Under the pieces are notes generated by a model. The model was not told the origin of the DNA. It saw nothing but the letters and a program-made list of their open reading frames with translations, and made no database searches. Positions 28,241 through 36,947 of a stretch of DNA of 45,919 nucleotides are shown here, piece by piece. A program made the translations under genes and the position numbers. Within the stretch, counting starts at the first letter, position 1, and each line of letters opens with the position of its first letter. This DNA is from Oxalobacteraceae bacterium (GTDB taxonomy: Bacteria; Pseudomonadota; Gammaproteobacteria; Burkholderiales; Burkholderiaceae_D): assembly GCA_030698225.1 (NCBI GenBank), contig JAUYNR010000039.1:1-45919 (forward strand), written 5' to 3'.

Positions 28241-30037
28241 ATGACCGCAATCAGAACCGCCGCTATCGCCTGTGCTGCCGCCGTTTTTCTGGGTGCCTGT
28301 GCCAGCAGTCCGGGTTTCCGTTACGAGATGCCGGTTGCCGGCATGAGCGCACCGGAAACCGCCAGCGGCTATACCGAGAAATCCGGAGTAACCGCTAAAA
28401 AATTCATGGTGGCCGCAGCCAATCCACTGGCCACCGACGCCGGCTACCAGGTGCTCAAGGCCGGCGGATCGGCGGTGGACGCGGCGATTGCGACCCAGAT
28501 GGTGCTGAGTCTGGTCGAGCCGCAGTCCTCCGGCATCGGCGGCGGCGCGTTTTTGATGCATTTCGATGGCAGCAGCGTGAAGGCCTTCGACGGCCGCGAA
28601 ACCGCTCCTGCCAGGGCCACCGAAAAGCTGTTTCAGGATGCGAATGGAAAAGCGCTGCCGTTTTATGACGGCGTGGTCGGTGGCCGCTCAGTCGGTGCGC
28701 CCGGCGTGCTGCGCATGTTGGAGTTGGCGCACCGGCAATACGGCAAGCTGCGCTGGGCCGATCTGTTTTCGCCGGCAATCCGCTTGGCAGAGCAGGGCTT
28801 CGCCGTCAGCCCGCGCTTGCATACGCTGCTGGCCTCCGAGCAGCATCTGAAGAAAGATGCAGTCGCCGCCGCATATTTTTATGATCGGCAAGGGGCCCCG
28901 TGGCCGGTCGGCCATGTACTGAAAAATCCGCCATTGGCGCAAGTTTTCAAGGAGATAGCAGCAGGAGGTACCGATAGTTTTTATCAGGGGCACATCGCGC
29001 AGGATATTGCGGCCAAAGTCGGCAGCCATCCACTCAATCCCGGCCTGTTGACGGTGGCCGATATTGCCGGCTACCAGGCCAAGTTGCGCGAGCCGGTGTG
29101 CAGCGATTACAAGGCCTGGACCGTATGCGGGATGCCGCCGCCATCCTCCGGCGGGATCGCCATCGGGCAAATGCTCGGGATGCTGGAAAGCCGGGATATT
29201 CGTCCGTTCGCACCGCAAGGCGGGGTCTTGAGTGCGGATGCGGTCCATCTGTTTTCGGAAGTGGGAAGACTGGCCTATGCGGACCGTGGCCGCTATGTAG
29301 CCGATACCGATTTCGTGCCGTTGCCGGGAAACAGCTTCAAGCCCTTGCTGGACAAACAGTATCTGGCGCAACGCGCGGCACTGATTGGCGACAAGTCGAT
29401 GGGCCCGGCCAAGCCCGGCACGCCGCCGGCGATGAACTTGGCCTGGGGCCAGGATACTTCGCCGGAGTTGTCCGGTACTTCGCATATCTCGATCGTGGAT
29501 GGCAGCGGCAACGCGGTTTCGATGACGACCACGATTGAAGATGCATTCGGCTCGCGTCAGATGGTGGACGGCTTCTTGCTGAACAATCAGCTGACCGATT
29601 TTTCCTTCGATGCCGCTGACGCCAACGGTCCGATCGCCAACCGGGTGCAGGGCGGCAAGCGTCCGCGCAGCTCTATGGCACCGACTTTTGTATTCGAAAA
29701 AGGCAGCAAAAAACTGGTGCTCATCGCCGGCTCACCCGGCGGTTCCGCCATCATCAACTACGTCGGCAAGGTGCTGGTCGGCACCATGGACTGGGGTTTG
29801 AACGTGCAGCAGGCGATCAGCCTGCCGAACTTCGGCAGCCGCAACGGCCCGACCGAACTGGAGCAGGGCCGTGTCTCGGATGCGCTGGTGGAGGCATTGA
29901 AGGCGAAGGGTCATAACGTGCGCGTGATGGAGCAGACTTCCGGCCTGCAAGGGATCATGCGCCTCAACATCCACGGCGAAGAGATGTGGTTCGGCGGTGC
30001 CGATCCGCGCCGGGAGGGCGTCGTCAAAGGCGATTAG
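28241..30037 (+). CDS. ggt: Gamma-glutamyltransferase, predicted lipoprotein
   Basis: GGT cleaves gamma-glutamyl bonds of glutathione and transfers or hydrolyses the glutamyl group. The 598-residue precursor starts with a lipoprotein signal peptide: MTAIRTAAIACAAAVFLGAC, with lipobox LGAC, so it is likely anchored to a membrane facing the periplasm. E. coli GGT is soluble. The autocleavage Thr is Thr413 in 'ELSGTSHISIVDG'; 'SSGIGGGAFLMHFDG' and 'MPPPSSGGIAIGQMLGMLE' also match. ATG 28241 has GGGAGACC before it; the upstream open frame overlaps the terminator. Substrates other than glutathione are possible. Confidence 0.92.
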   Translation: MTAIRTAAIACAAAVFLGACASSPGFRYEMPVAGMSAPETASGYTEKSGVTAKKFMVAAANPLATDAGYQVLKAGGSAVDAAIATQMVLSLVEPQSSGIGGGAFLMHFDGSSVKAFDGRETAPARATEKLFQDANGKALPFYDGVVGGRSVGAPGVLRMLELAHRQYGKLRWADLFSPAIRLAEQGFAVSPRLHTLLASEQHLKKDAVAAAYFYDRQGAPWPVGHVLKNPPLAQVFKEIAAGGTDSFYQGHIAQDIAAKVGSHPLNPGLLTVADIAGYQAKLREPVCSDYKAWTVCGMPPPSSGGIAIGQMLGMLESRDIRPFAPQGGVLSADAVHLFSEVGRLAYADRGRYVADTDFVPLPGNSFKPLLDKQYLAQRAALIGDKSMGPAKPGTPPAMNLAWGQDTSPELSGTSHISIVDGSGNAVSMTTTIEDAFGSRQMVDGFLLNNQLTDFSFDAADANGPIANRVQGGKRPRSSMAPTFVFEKGSKKLVLIAGSPGGSAIINYVGKVLVGTMDWGLNVQQAISLPNFGSRNGPTELEQGRVSDALVEALKAKGHNVRVMEQTSGLQGIMRLNIHGEEMWFGGADPRREGVVKGD

Positions 30038-30106
30038 CGCGTGCGGATTGGTGGATTGCGTGCTGGCGGAGTCCACAAGAGAGCCGCGGTCTGTTAATCT
30101 GAGATC

Positions 30107-31324
30107 ATGCTAAAAAGAAAGAAAACAGGCCTCGTACTGAGCGGTGGCGGCGCCCGCGCCGCTTATCAGGTCGGCGTGTTGCAGGCCATCGCGGCGTTGC
30201 TGCGCGAAGCGGGCTGGCCGACCGAACGTAATCCGTTCGACATCATTTGCGGCACTTCGGCCGGCGCCATCAATGCGACCGCGCTGGCTTGCCGGGCCGA
30301 CGATTTCGGCGCAGGCGTGCAGACTCTGGTAGATGTGTGGGAACACTTCGAAGTGGAGCATGTATATCGCGCTGACTCGCTCGGCGTAATCCGTTCCGGC
30401 GCGCGCTGGCTGTCGATCCTGTCGTTCGGCTGGATGCTGCGCCAATGGCATGCCAACCCGCCCAATGCATTGCTGGACAACACGCCGCTGATCAGCCTGT
30501 TGCATCGGATGCTGGACTTGCCGCGACTGGATGCGGCGCTGTCCGGTGGCAGTTTGCATGCGCTGGCGGTGACCGCGTCGTCTTACACCGCCGGCCAGCA
30601 TCTGACTTTTTACCAGTGTGTAGCCGATATCGAGCCCTGGAGCAGGACCCAGCGCACCGCACTGCGCAGCCAGATTGGAATCGATCATCTGCTGGCTTCG
30701 GCAGCCATTCCTTTCATCTTCCCGGCTACCCCTCTGTATTGTTTCGGTCGTCGCGAGTATTTCGGCGATGGCTCGATGCGGCAACTGGCGCCGATTTCGC
30801 CGGCAATCCACCTGGGGGCGGACAAGGTGCTGGTGATCGGCGCCGGCCGCCTGACGGAGCCGGTGCGCACCACAGTCGAGTTCGCACCCTATCCCAGCCT
30901 GGCCCAGATTGCCGGCCACGCGATGTCCAGCATTTTTCTGGACAGCCTGGCGGTGGACATCGAGCGCCTTAATCGCATCAATCTGACGCTTTCCATGCTG
31001 TCTGACGAAATGGAAAACAAGACTTCGCTGCGTCCGATCCAGACTCTGATCATTGCGCCTTCCGAGCGACTCGATGAAATCGCCAGCCGCCACGTCGACA
31101 GCCTGCCGCGTCCGATCCGAACGCTGCTGGGCGGCATCGGAGCGACCGAGGCCCGTGGCGCGGCACTGGCGTCCTACCTATTATTCCAATCCAGCTACAC
31201 CCGTGAGCTGATTGCTCTGGGGGCGCGGGATACTTTTGCACAGCGTGAAAACGTACTGGATTTTTTTGCGCCCGAGCTGCCGGTTGCCGCTGATGCGCGT
31301 CAACTAGATCTGATGAATTATTAA
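30107..31324 (+). CDS. Patatin-like phospholipase
   Basis: The 405-residue product has the patatin motifs: oxyanion hole SGGGARA (12-18), nucleophile elbow GTSAG (Ser51) and the Asp of the dyad in 'EYFGDGSMRQL' (Asp221). Patatins hydrolyse acyl ester bonds of lipids. There is no signal peptide, so it is cytoplasmic or peripheral to the membrane, like RssA. The C-terminal 180 residues, with 'IIAPSERLDEIASRH', are typical of the bacterial group. It lies 69 bases after ggt in the same direction and could be co-transcribed. The physiological substrate is unknown. Confidence 0.88.
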   Translation: MLKRKKTGLVLSGGGARAAYQVGVLQAIAALLREAGWPTERNPFDIICGTSAGAINATALACRADDFGAGVQTLVDVWEHFEVEHVYRADSLGVIRSGARWLSILSFGWMLRQWHANPPNALLDNTPLISLLHRMLDLPRLDAALSGGSLHALAVTASSYTAGQHLTFYQCVADIEPWSRTQRTALRSQIGIDHLLASAAIPFIFPATPLYCFGRREYFGDGSMRQLAPISPAIHLGADKVLVIGAGRLTEPVRTTVEFAPYPSLAQIAGHAMSSIFLDSLAVDIERLNRINLTLSMLSDEMENKTSLRPIQTLIIAPSERLDEIASRHVDSLPRPIRTLLGGIGATEARGAALASYLLFQSSYTRELIALGARDTFAQRENVLDFFAPELPVAADARQLDLMNY

Positions 31325-31410
31325 AATATGTTGGGTATATGCATATTGTCCAATTTTTACGCATATATTTACTGATATATAAAATATACATTGCCCAGTA
31401 TATTGATGAT
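31324..31410 (+). repeat. AT-rich intergenic repeat, copy E
   Basis: Blocks: GTTGGGTATATGCATATTG, ACGCATATATT, TATAAAATATACATTGCC and CAGTATATT. The 3' half matches copy F closely. It follows the patatin stop directly; the remaining gap to the RNase gene shows no terminator. Confidence 0.65.
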
Positions 31411-31636
31411 GCCGATGCTGTTTAGGGGTCGCAATCGTATGAAAAAAATGTTGCCGCACCGATGACGGCTCGAGTTGCATGTTTCTTAATCCGTCTGCTT
31501 GATTAATTGTTGCATTGCCACATATACAGACAAGATGCTGCCTTATGATTCGGGTTGATTCGTTTTGGACAACACGTTACCCTATGGGGATTCGGGTTTC
31601 TGGCGCTTGCCAATGGATGCATTAAATCGACGGAAA

Positions 31637-32017
31637 ATGATTTTGAATCTCAAATCACTGCGCAACTCCATTTTTTTTCTTGCCGCGGTCCTGTTTTCCG
31701 CAGGGGGGTCGGCAACAGATGCCGCTGCGCTGGCTGTGGTGCATATATCCGACTTGCCCGGACAGGCGCAACGGGTACTGGTACAAATCAGGCAGGGAGG
31801 CCCTTTTTCTTATGCCAAGGATGGTGCGGTTTTTGGAAATTATGAACAAACTCTGCCTAGGCAGAAGCGTGGGTACTACCATGAATATACGGTCAAGACG
31901 CCGGGTTCGCGCAGCCGTGGCGCACGCCGGATCGTGGCCGGCGGCGTCCCGCAGGCATCCGGCGAATATTATTACACCGAAGATCACTATGCCAGTTTCC
32001 GACGTATCAAAGAATGA
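31637..32017 (+). CDS. Secreted barnase-like guanyl-specific ribonuclease
   Basis: The product (126 residues) begins with a signal peptide (MILNLKSLRNSIFFLAAVLF, cleavage perhaps after SAGGSA or TDA) and then a small RNase N1/T1 fold. Residues matching the barnase catalytic set are Glu83 in 'GYYHEYTVKTPG', Arg97/98 in 'RGARRIVAGG' and His117 in 'YYTEDHYASFRRI'. Barnase-type enzymes are exported and cut RNA after guanine. ATG 31637 has CGGAAA just before it; ATG 31613 would add eight residues. The gene directly downstream encodes a barstar, which supports the call strongly. It may serve nutrition or competition. Confidence 0.88.
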   Translation: MILNLKSLRNSIFFLAAVLFSAGGSATDAAALAVVHISDLPGQAQRVLVQIRQGGPFSYAKDGAVFGNYEQTLPRQKRGYYHEYTVKTPGSRSRGARRIVAGGVPQASGEYYYTEDHYASFRRIKE

Positions 32018-32063
32018 TGGACATGAAAACCAGCGCCCAATTTTTGTACCAGCCGAGGGTTCA

Positions 32064-32462
32064 ATGAGTATGTTAAAAACCGTGCTGCCAAATGTGGTGC
32101 AATCCATTCGCGCGTTCCGGGTCGCAGATCTACAACTGGAAGCGGCCAACCTTGGGCAGCATTTTCTGTATGCCTATTGCGGGGAAGCAACGACCAAGCA
32201 GCAGGTGCTGTCCACCATTGCAGAGTCGTTTTTTTTCCCGAAGCATTTTGGCAAGAATTTCGATGCGCTGTCGGATTGCCTGACCGATCTGGTCTACAAG
32301 TCGGGTCGGCAGCCAGGCTTTGTGGTGGTGCTGGAGCAGATTCCAAACACGCCTAAATTTGATAAGGAAGCGCGCGAAAACTTGCTGGATGTGTTTCGCG
32401 ACGCCGCCGATTTCTGGGCCGAAAAGAAAGTCGCGTTCAGGGTCTTTTATTCCTTCGAATAG
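32064..32462 (+). CDS. Barstar family ribonuclease inhibitor
   Basis: The 132-residue product has the barstar fold signature: 'YCGEATTKQQVLSTIAESFFF', then 'KHFGKNFDALSDCLTDLVY' (the helix that plugs the RNase active site in barstar, with conserved Asp residues), and a short C-terminal strand ending FRVFYSFE. It has no signal peptide and should stay in the cytoplasm to block the RNase before export. ATG 32064 has GAGGG five bases upstream. It follows the RNase gene by 46 bases, and a terminator closes the pair. Confidence 0.9.
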   Translation: MSMLKTVLPNVVQSIRAFRVADLQLEAANLGQHFLYAYCGEATTKQQVLSTIAESFFFPKHFGKNFDALSDCLTDLVYKSGRQPGFVVVLEQIPNTPKFDKEARENLLDVFRDAADFWAEKKVAFRVFYSFE

Positions 32463-32486
32463 GGACGGCACAAGAAGGGCTTGAGC

Positions 32487-32511
32487 AGGCCGACCGCGTT
32501 GTCGGCTTTTT
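32487..32511 (+). terminator. Intrinsic terminator after barstar
   Basis: AGGCCGAC (32487-32494), loop CGCGTT, GTCGGCTT (32501-32508) and a five-T run. It separates the RNase/inhibitor pair from purN. Confidence 0.85.
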
Positions 32512-32553
32512 GTTTTTCCATGTCAGACCCCAACAAAAGGTACAATGCGCGCC

Positions 32554-33198
32554 ATGAAAAACATCGTCATCCTGATTTCCGGACGCGGCAGCAATATGGA
32601 GGCCATAGTGCGCGCGTTGGAGGCCGAACGCTGGCCGGCAAAAATCGCTGCCGTCATCAGCAACCGCGCCGACGCGCCCGGCCTGCAATTCGCCGCAGCG
32701 CACGCGATCCCGACCGCTGTGGTCGCCAACCAGGATTACCCGTCCCGCGCGACTTTCGATGCCGCTTTGCAATCGGCGATAGACGATTTTGCGCCCGATC
32801 TGGTGGTGCTGGCCGGATTCATGCGGATCCTGACTGCACCGTTTGTAGCGCACTATGCCGGACGGATATTAAATATCCATCCATCGTTGCTGCCGCTATT
32901 CCCCGGCTTGGCCACGCATCGGCAGGCTCTGGCGGCGGGCGTTGCAGAGCACGGTGCAACCGTGCATTTCGTCACCGCCGAGCTCGATCATGGACCGGCC
33001 GTGCTGCAGGCAAGAGTGCCACTCCTGCCGGATGACACCGAACAGTCGTTGGCGGCGCGCGTGCTGGTGCAGGAACACATCATTTACCCGCGTGCGGTAC
33101 GCATGTTTATCGAAGGCAGCCTGGCATCGCAGCAGGAGCAGTTACGCACGAATGCCGACGAAAGTCGGCCAGATCATATAAAGAAGGATTTCGCATGA
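32554..33198 (+). CDS. purN: Phosphoribosylglycinamide formyltransferase
   Basis: PurN transfers a formyl group from 10-formyl-THF to GAR, the third step of purine synthesis. The product (214 residues) shows 'IVILISGRGSNMEAIV' at the N-terminus, 'DLVVLAGFMRIL', the catalytic 'RILNIHPSLLPLFPGLATH' with the Asn-His pair, and 'HFVTAELDHGPAVLQ' with the catalytic Asp. ATG 32554 is preferred because the family starts at MKNIV; ATG 32545 adds three residues. A TACAAT at 32541-32546 could be a -10 box, but no matching -35 is seen. The stop overlaps the next gene by four bases (ATGA). Confidence 0.95.
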   Translation: MKNIVILISGRGSNMEAIVRALEAERWPAKIAAVISNRADAPGLQFAAAHAIPTAVVANQDYPSRATFDAALQSAIDDFAPDLVVLAGFMRILTAPFVAHYAGRILNIHPSLLPLFPGLATHRQALAAGVAEHGATVHFVTAELDHGPAVLQARVPLLPDDTEQSLAARVLVQEHIIYPRAVRMFIEGSLASQQEQLRTNADESRPDHIKKDFA

Positions 33199-34496
33199 GA
33201 TTGCCACCAGCGGTCGTACACCAAACTGAAGAAGTATTGCGCGAAATATTGCGCTTTACAGGCCCTGCGGACGGCACGCTGTCGCGCTATTTCCGCGACC
33301 ACCCACGCTTGGGTTCGCGCGAACGGGGATGCATTGCCGAGGGCATTTACGGCCTGTTGCGCAATAAGTCGGTATATGCCAGCTTTGCCGAATCGGGTGG
33401 CGGCGCGAGCATGCGCAAGCTGACACTGCTCGGCTTGGCAGATGCAGTCGGCGTGGATGCTCTCGGCGGTCTGAGCGAGGAAGAGACCGAATGGCTGACG
33501 CGCGTGATGCAAATTGACCGCAATTTGCTGCAGCCGTCATTGCGCGCGAATCTGCCGCAATGGCTGTTTGAAAAGCTGGTCGCGCGTGATGGCGAAGAGC
33601 AGACCTTGCAACTGGCTGACGCCTTGAACCAGCCGGCACCGCTGGATTTGCGTGTCAACTCGATCAAGGCGGTGCGCAACGACGTGATCGCCAAGCTCGC
33701 CGAAGCACCGATTCTGTGCGAGCCGACACCCTATTCACCTTTGGGTCTGCGGATCATCAAAAAGCCGACATTGCAAAACCTGCCCTTGTTCAAGGAGGGC
33801 GCGATTGAAGTCCAGGACGAGGGTAGCCAGTTGCTGTCCCAGGTGGTGGGTGCCAAGCGTGGCGAAATGGTGGTCGATTTCTGCGCCGGCGCGGGCGGCA
33901 AAACCTTGTCGCTCGGCGCTGCGATGCGCAATACCGGGCGTCTGTACGCATTCGATGTTTCCGAAAAACGTTTGGCCAAACTCAAGCCGCGCCTAGCCCG
34001 GAGCGGCTTGTCGAACGTGCATCCGGTGCTCATCGCACATGAGCGAGATGCCAAGATCAAGCGTCTGGCCGGGAAGATTGACCGCGTGCTGGTCGATGCG
34101 CCCTGCAGCGGCCTGGGTACCTTGCGCCGCAACCCGGACGTTAAATGGCGTCAGACGCCGGAATCGATTATTGAGCTCAATGCCAAGCAAAGCGCGATCC
34201 TGGATAGCGCAGCAAGACTGGTCAAGGCGGGCGGGCGACTGGTGTATGCAACCTGTAGCCTGCTGAACGAGGAAAACGAAGATATCGTCAGCCAGTTTTT
34301 ATCCGGTCATCCTGATTTCACGCTACTGCCGATGAAAGAAGTGCTGGCCGAGCAGAAAATTGCGCTCGACATGCAGGATTATTTGAAACTTGCACCGCAT
34401 TTGCATCACACCGACGGCTTCTTTGCCGCCGTTTTGGTGCGCAAGGCGCTGCCAGTGGCGCCAGCCAGCGTAACTGAACCGGTCGAGGCTGCCTGA
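33195..34496 (+). CDS. RsmB/NOP2-family RNA (cytosine-C5) methyltransferase
   Basis: The 433-residue product has an N-terminal helical NusB-like part and a Rossmann methyltransferase. The SAM motif is 'VVDFCAGAGGKTLSLGAAM'. The two catalytic-site cysteines are in motif IV ('VLVDAPCSGLGTLRRNPD') and motif VI ('LVYATCSLLNEENE'). This family makes m5C in rRNA or tRNA; RsmB itself modifies C967 of 16S rRNA. Many Burkholderiales have a second RsmB-like gene beside purN, so I give no symbol. It is translationally coupled to purN through the ATGA overlap. Confidence 0.9.
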   Translation: MRLPPAVVHQTEEVLREILRFTGPADGTLSRYFRDHPRLGSRERGCIAEGIYGLLRNKSVYASFAESGGGASMRKLTLLGLADAVGVDALGGLSEEETEWLTRVMQIDRNLLQPSLRANLPQWLFEKLVARDGEEQTLQLADALNQPAPLDLRVNSIKAVRNDVIAKLAEAPILCEPTPYSPLGLRIIKKPTLQNLPLFKEGAIEVQDEGSQLLSQVVGAKRGEMVVDFCAGAGGKTLSLGAAMRNTGRLYAFDVSEKRLAKLKPRLARSGLSNVHPVLIAHERDAKIKRLAGKIDRVLVDAPCSGLGTLRRNPDVKWRQTPESIIELNAKQSAILDSAARLVKAGGRLVYATCSLLNEENEDIVSQFLSGHPDFTLLPMKEVLAEQKIALDMQDYLKLAPHLHHTDGFFAAVLVRKALPVAPASVTEPVEAA

Positions 34497-34533
34497 GTCA
34501 AAGCGCCGACTTCATCACATTACTGTGATTTTC

Positions 34534-35175
34534 ATGCTCAAACAGTCGGTCAGCAGGCTTGTTAGTGACTGGCCTGCGCCTGTAACCTGGCAGGCAGCGG
34601 CATCGCGCGGGGCACGCAAAGTTTGCCTCACCCTCGCTCTCGTCAGCGCGCTGCTGGGCGCACCGGTTGTGCATGCATTTGATGCATCCTCATCGGACCC
34701 AATAACTGCGCAGGGAACCCTGCAAGCGGCTTTTTCGCCCTGGGATGATATCGAAACGTTGATTATTGACGCGATTGATGGCGCAAAAAAACAGGTATTG
34801 GTGCAAGCCTACCTGCTGACCAGTAAAAAAATCGCAATGGCACTGATTGCCTCGCAGCAGCGCGGTATTGGCGTGATGGTGTTGGTCGATGCCGCGCAGT
34901 CCGCCAAAGTGCCATCCTCCAAAGCACATGACTTGTCGCTTGCCGGCATTTCCGTGTGGTTAGAGACCGGCTATCAGAATGCACACAACAAGGTTATCGT
35001 CATAGATGCCGGTACCGCAAGCGCTACGGTGATTACCGGGAGCTACAATTTCACCTGGTCGGCGCAACACAAAAATTCGGAAAATATCCTGATCGCCCGC
35101 AGAAATCCACTGCTCGCAGCACGCTACGCGCTGAACTGGGAGCGGCACCGGCAGGGCGCAACGCCTTACAAATAA
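34534..35175 (+). CDS. Secreted single-domain phospholipase D-like protein
   Basis: The product (about 213 residues) has a signal peptide after a long basic N-region ('VCLTLALVSALLGAPVVHA', cleavage after VHA) and one PLD domain with a single HKD motif, 'AHNKVIVIDAG', followed by 'VITGSYNFTWSA'. Single-HKD proteins such as the endonuclease Nuc act as homodimers on DNA or phosphodiesters, so a periplasmic nuclease is a reasonable guess. The start is uncertain: ATG 34534 or GTG 34525, neither with a clear ribosome-binding site. It follows the methyltransferase gene by 37 bases and may be co-transcribed. Confidence 0.85.
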   Translation: MLKQSVSRLVSDWPAPVTWQAAASRGARKVCLTLALVSALLGAPVVHAFDASSSDPITAQGTLQAAFSPWDDIETLIIDAIDGAKKQVLVQAYLLTSKKIAMALIASQQRGIGVMVLVDAAQSAKVPSSKAHDLSLAGISVWLETGYQNAHNKVIVIDAGTASATVITGSYNFTWSAQHKNSENILIARRNPLLAARYALNWERHRQGATPYK

Positions 35176-35375
35176 TGGCGTTTGTTGTCCAGTTGCGGTA
35201 TGTAGCCGGGTTCGGATCCGCCATCCAGTAAAAATCGCAGTGCCGGACGCGGCAGTGCCATGGCATAAATCGGAATTATGCAAATGGCGTACAATGCCGA
35301 CAAAATTTCAGAAACGCGAATTCCATTCAATCTATCGGGAATAATCGCGCAGATGCGATTAACTCTGGAGAAGTA

Positions 35376-36584
35376 ATGATTCTAAATAGCATTTTTGAGG
35401 CGTCGCTGGATTTTCTTTCCAATGGCATTACCAGGGCAAGCGGATGGCAAGTGTTCATTTTTACGATGATTGCAACGCATATCACGATTGCCTCAGTTAC
35501 GATTTTTCTGCACCGCTGTCAGGCCCACCGGGCTCTCGACCTACATCCGTTTCCAAGCCATTTTTTCCGCTTTTGGCTGTGGCTGACCACCGGCCAGGTG
35601 ACCAAGGAATGGGCTGCGATTCATCGCAAGCATCACGCCAAATGCGAAACTGAAGAGGATCCGCACAGCCCGGTTACGCGAGGCATCAAGAAGGTGCTGT
35701 TCGAGGGGGCCGAGCTGTATCGCGCCGAATCGAAAAATCGGGAAACCATCCAAAAATACGGCCACGGGACACCCGATGACTGGCTGGAGCGCAATGTCTA
35801 CACCAAATACAGCATGCAGGGCGTGGTACTGATGCTGTTCATCGATGTATTGCTGTTCGGTGTGATTGGCATCACTGTATGGGCGATACAAATGATGTGG
35901 ATTCCGGTTACTGCCGCCGGCATTATTAATGGGATTGGCCACTATTGGGGTTATCGAAATTACGACTGCGCCGATGCGTCTACCAACATTGTGCCGTGGG
36001 GCATTCTGATCGGCGGAGAGGAGTTGCATAATAATCACCACACATTCGGCACCTCGGCCAAACTGTCATCGAAATGGTATGAATTCGATATCGGCTGGAT
36101 GTATATCCGGATGATGGAAATCGTCGGTTTGGCAAAGGTTAAGAAAATCGCACCGGAGCCAAAGTTCAATCGGCAAAAGCTGATTGCAGACCTCGATACC
36201 CTGCAGTCGGTAATCGCCAACCGCTATGACGTGATGTCCAAGTATGCCAAATCCCTTAAGAACGCCTGGCATGACGAACTGGAACACCTGAAAGAGAAGG
36301 CCCAATTGGAGTCAGGCTTCCTGAATTCGTCAAGAAAGCTTTTACAACGTGAGCCGGGTAAACTGGAAGCCGCGCATAAACAACAACTTTCTGAATTGTT
36401 CGCTCACAGCAAGGCGCTCAAGACTATGCACGAGATGCGTGTCGAACTAGGTGTAATCTGGGAGCGTTCGCACGCCAGTCGCGATCAGCTGCTGCAACAA
36501 TTGCAGGATTGGTGCATCAGGGCCGAGGCTTCCGGCATCAAGGCCTTGCAGGATTTTTCACTGCGTTTGCGAACCTACGCCTAA
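35376..36584 (+). CDS. Membrane fatty acid (acyl-CoA) desaturase with helical C-terminal extension
   Basis: The 402-residue product carries the three histidine boxes of di-iron desaturases: HRCQAH (46-51), HRKHH (83-87) and HNNHH (218-222), with GHYWGYRN between. Several membrane helices are visible (about 25-45, 150-185). Such enzymes introduce a double bond, usually delta-9, into acyl chains. From about residue 265 to the end there is a charged, predominantly helical extension of about 135 residues rich in Leu, Glu, Lys and His, which is not part of the catalytic fold. CTGGAGAAGTA precedes ATG 35376. A terminator follows. Confidence 0.9.
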   Translation: MILNSIFEASLDFLSNGITRASGWQVFIFTMIATHITIASVTIFLHRCQAHRALDLHPFPSHFFRFWLWLTTGQVTKEWAAIHRKHHAKCETEEDPHSPVTRGIKKVLFEGAELYRAESKNRETIQKYGHGTPDDWLERNVYTKYSMQGVVLMLFIDVLLFGVIGITVWAIQMMWIPVTAAGIINGIGHYWGYRNYDCADASTNIVPWGILIGGEELHNNHHTFGTSAKLSSKWYEFDIGWMYIRMMEIVGLAKVKKIAPEPKFNRQKLIADLDTLQSVIANRYDVMSKYAKSLKNAWHDELEHLKEKAQLESGFLNSSRKLLQREPGKLEAAHKQQLSELFAHSKALKTMHEMRVELGVIWERSHASRDQLLQQLQDWCIRAEASGIKALQDFSLRLRTYA

Positions 36585-36636
36585 AGCTCAATATCTGCCG
36601 GCATGATGGCCCTCGATTGAAATGCTTTCGATATGA

Positions 36637-36664
36637 AACGGCCCGGTCATCCGGGCCGTTTTTT
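36637..36664 (+). terminator. Intrinsic terminator after the desaturase gene
   Basis: AACGGCCCGG (36637-36646), loop TCAT, CCGGGCCGTT (36651-36660), then a T-run to 36664. The stem is ten perfect pairs. Confidence 0.9.
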
Positions 36665-36699
36665 CGTGATAATTTTGGACGGGCAATGCTGCAGAAAAG

Positions 36700-36736
36700 A
36701 AAATGCCCCGCAAGAGTTAATCTTGCGGGGCATTTT
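36700..36736 (-). terminator. Intrinsic terminator after rpmG
   Basis: AAAATGCCCCGCAAGA (36700-36715) pairs perfectly over 16 bases with TCTTGCGGGGCATTTT (36721-36736). For leftward transcripts the exit is TTTTCTTTTC, which suits rpmB-rpmG; it can also work rightward. Confidence 0.88.
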
Positions 36737-36751
36737 AACGGCAAAAATCGA

Positions 36752-36919
36752 TTACCTGATTTTTGTTTCTTTGTATGCAACATGCTTGCGCGCCTTGGGA
36801 TCGAACTTCATGATCTCCATTTTTTCAGGCGTGGTGCGCTTGTTTTTTGTCGTGGTGTAGAAGTGACCCGTACCTGCGGTCGATTCCAGTTTGATTTTGT
36901 CGCGGCCAGATTTTGCCAT
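36752..36919 (-). CDS. rpmG: 50S ribosomal protein L33
   Basis: The 55-residue product starts [20 protein letters not shown] and ends with the '[18 protein letters not shown]' block of L33. It has no CxxC zinc pairs, so it is the zinc-free form. It lies 28 bases after rpmB, the usual ribosomal pair, and ends before a strong terminator. AGGAAAACATC before the ATG provides the ribosome-binding site. Confidence 0.97.
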   Translation of the reverse strand: MAKSGRDKIKLESTAGTGHFYTTTKNKRTTPEKMEIMKFDPKARKHVAYKETKIR

Positions 36920-36947
36920 GATGTTTTCCTTTATCCCGTTGCGCTAA

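Noticed and set aside
32510..32554. Leaderless purN transcript from TACAAT at 32541
   Set aside because: The spacing to the ATG would fit, but no -35 element lies at a usable distance.
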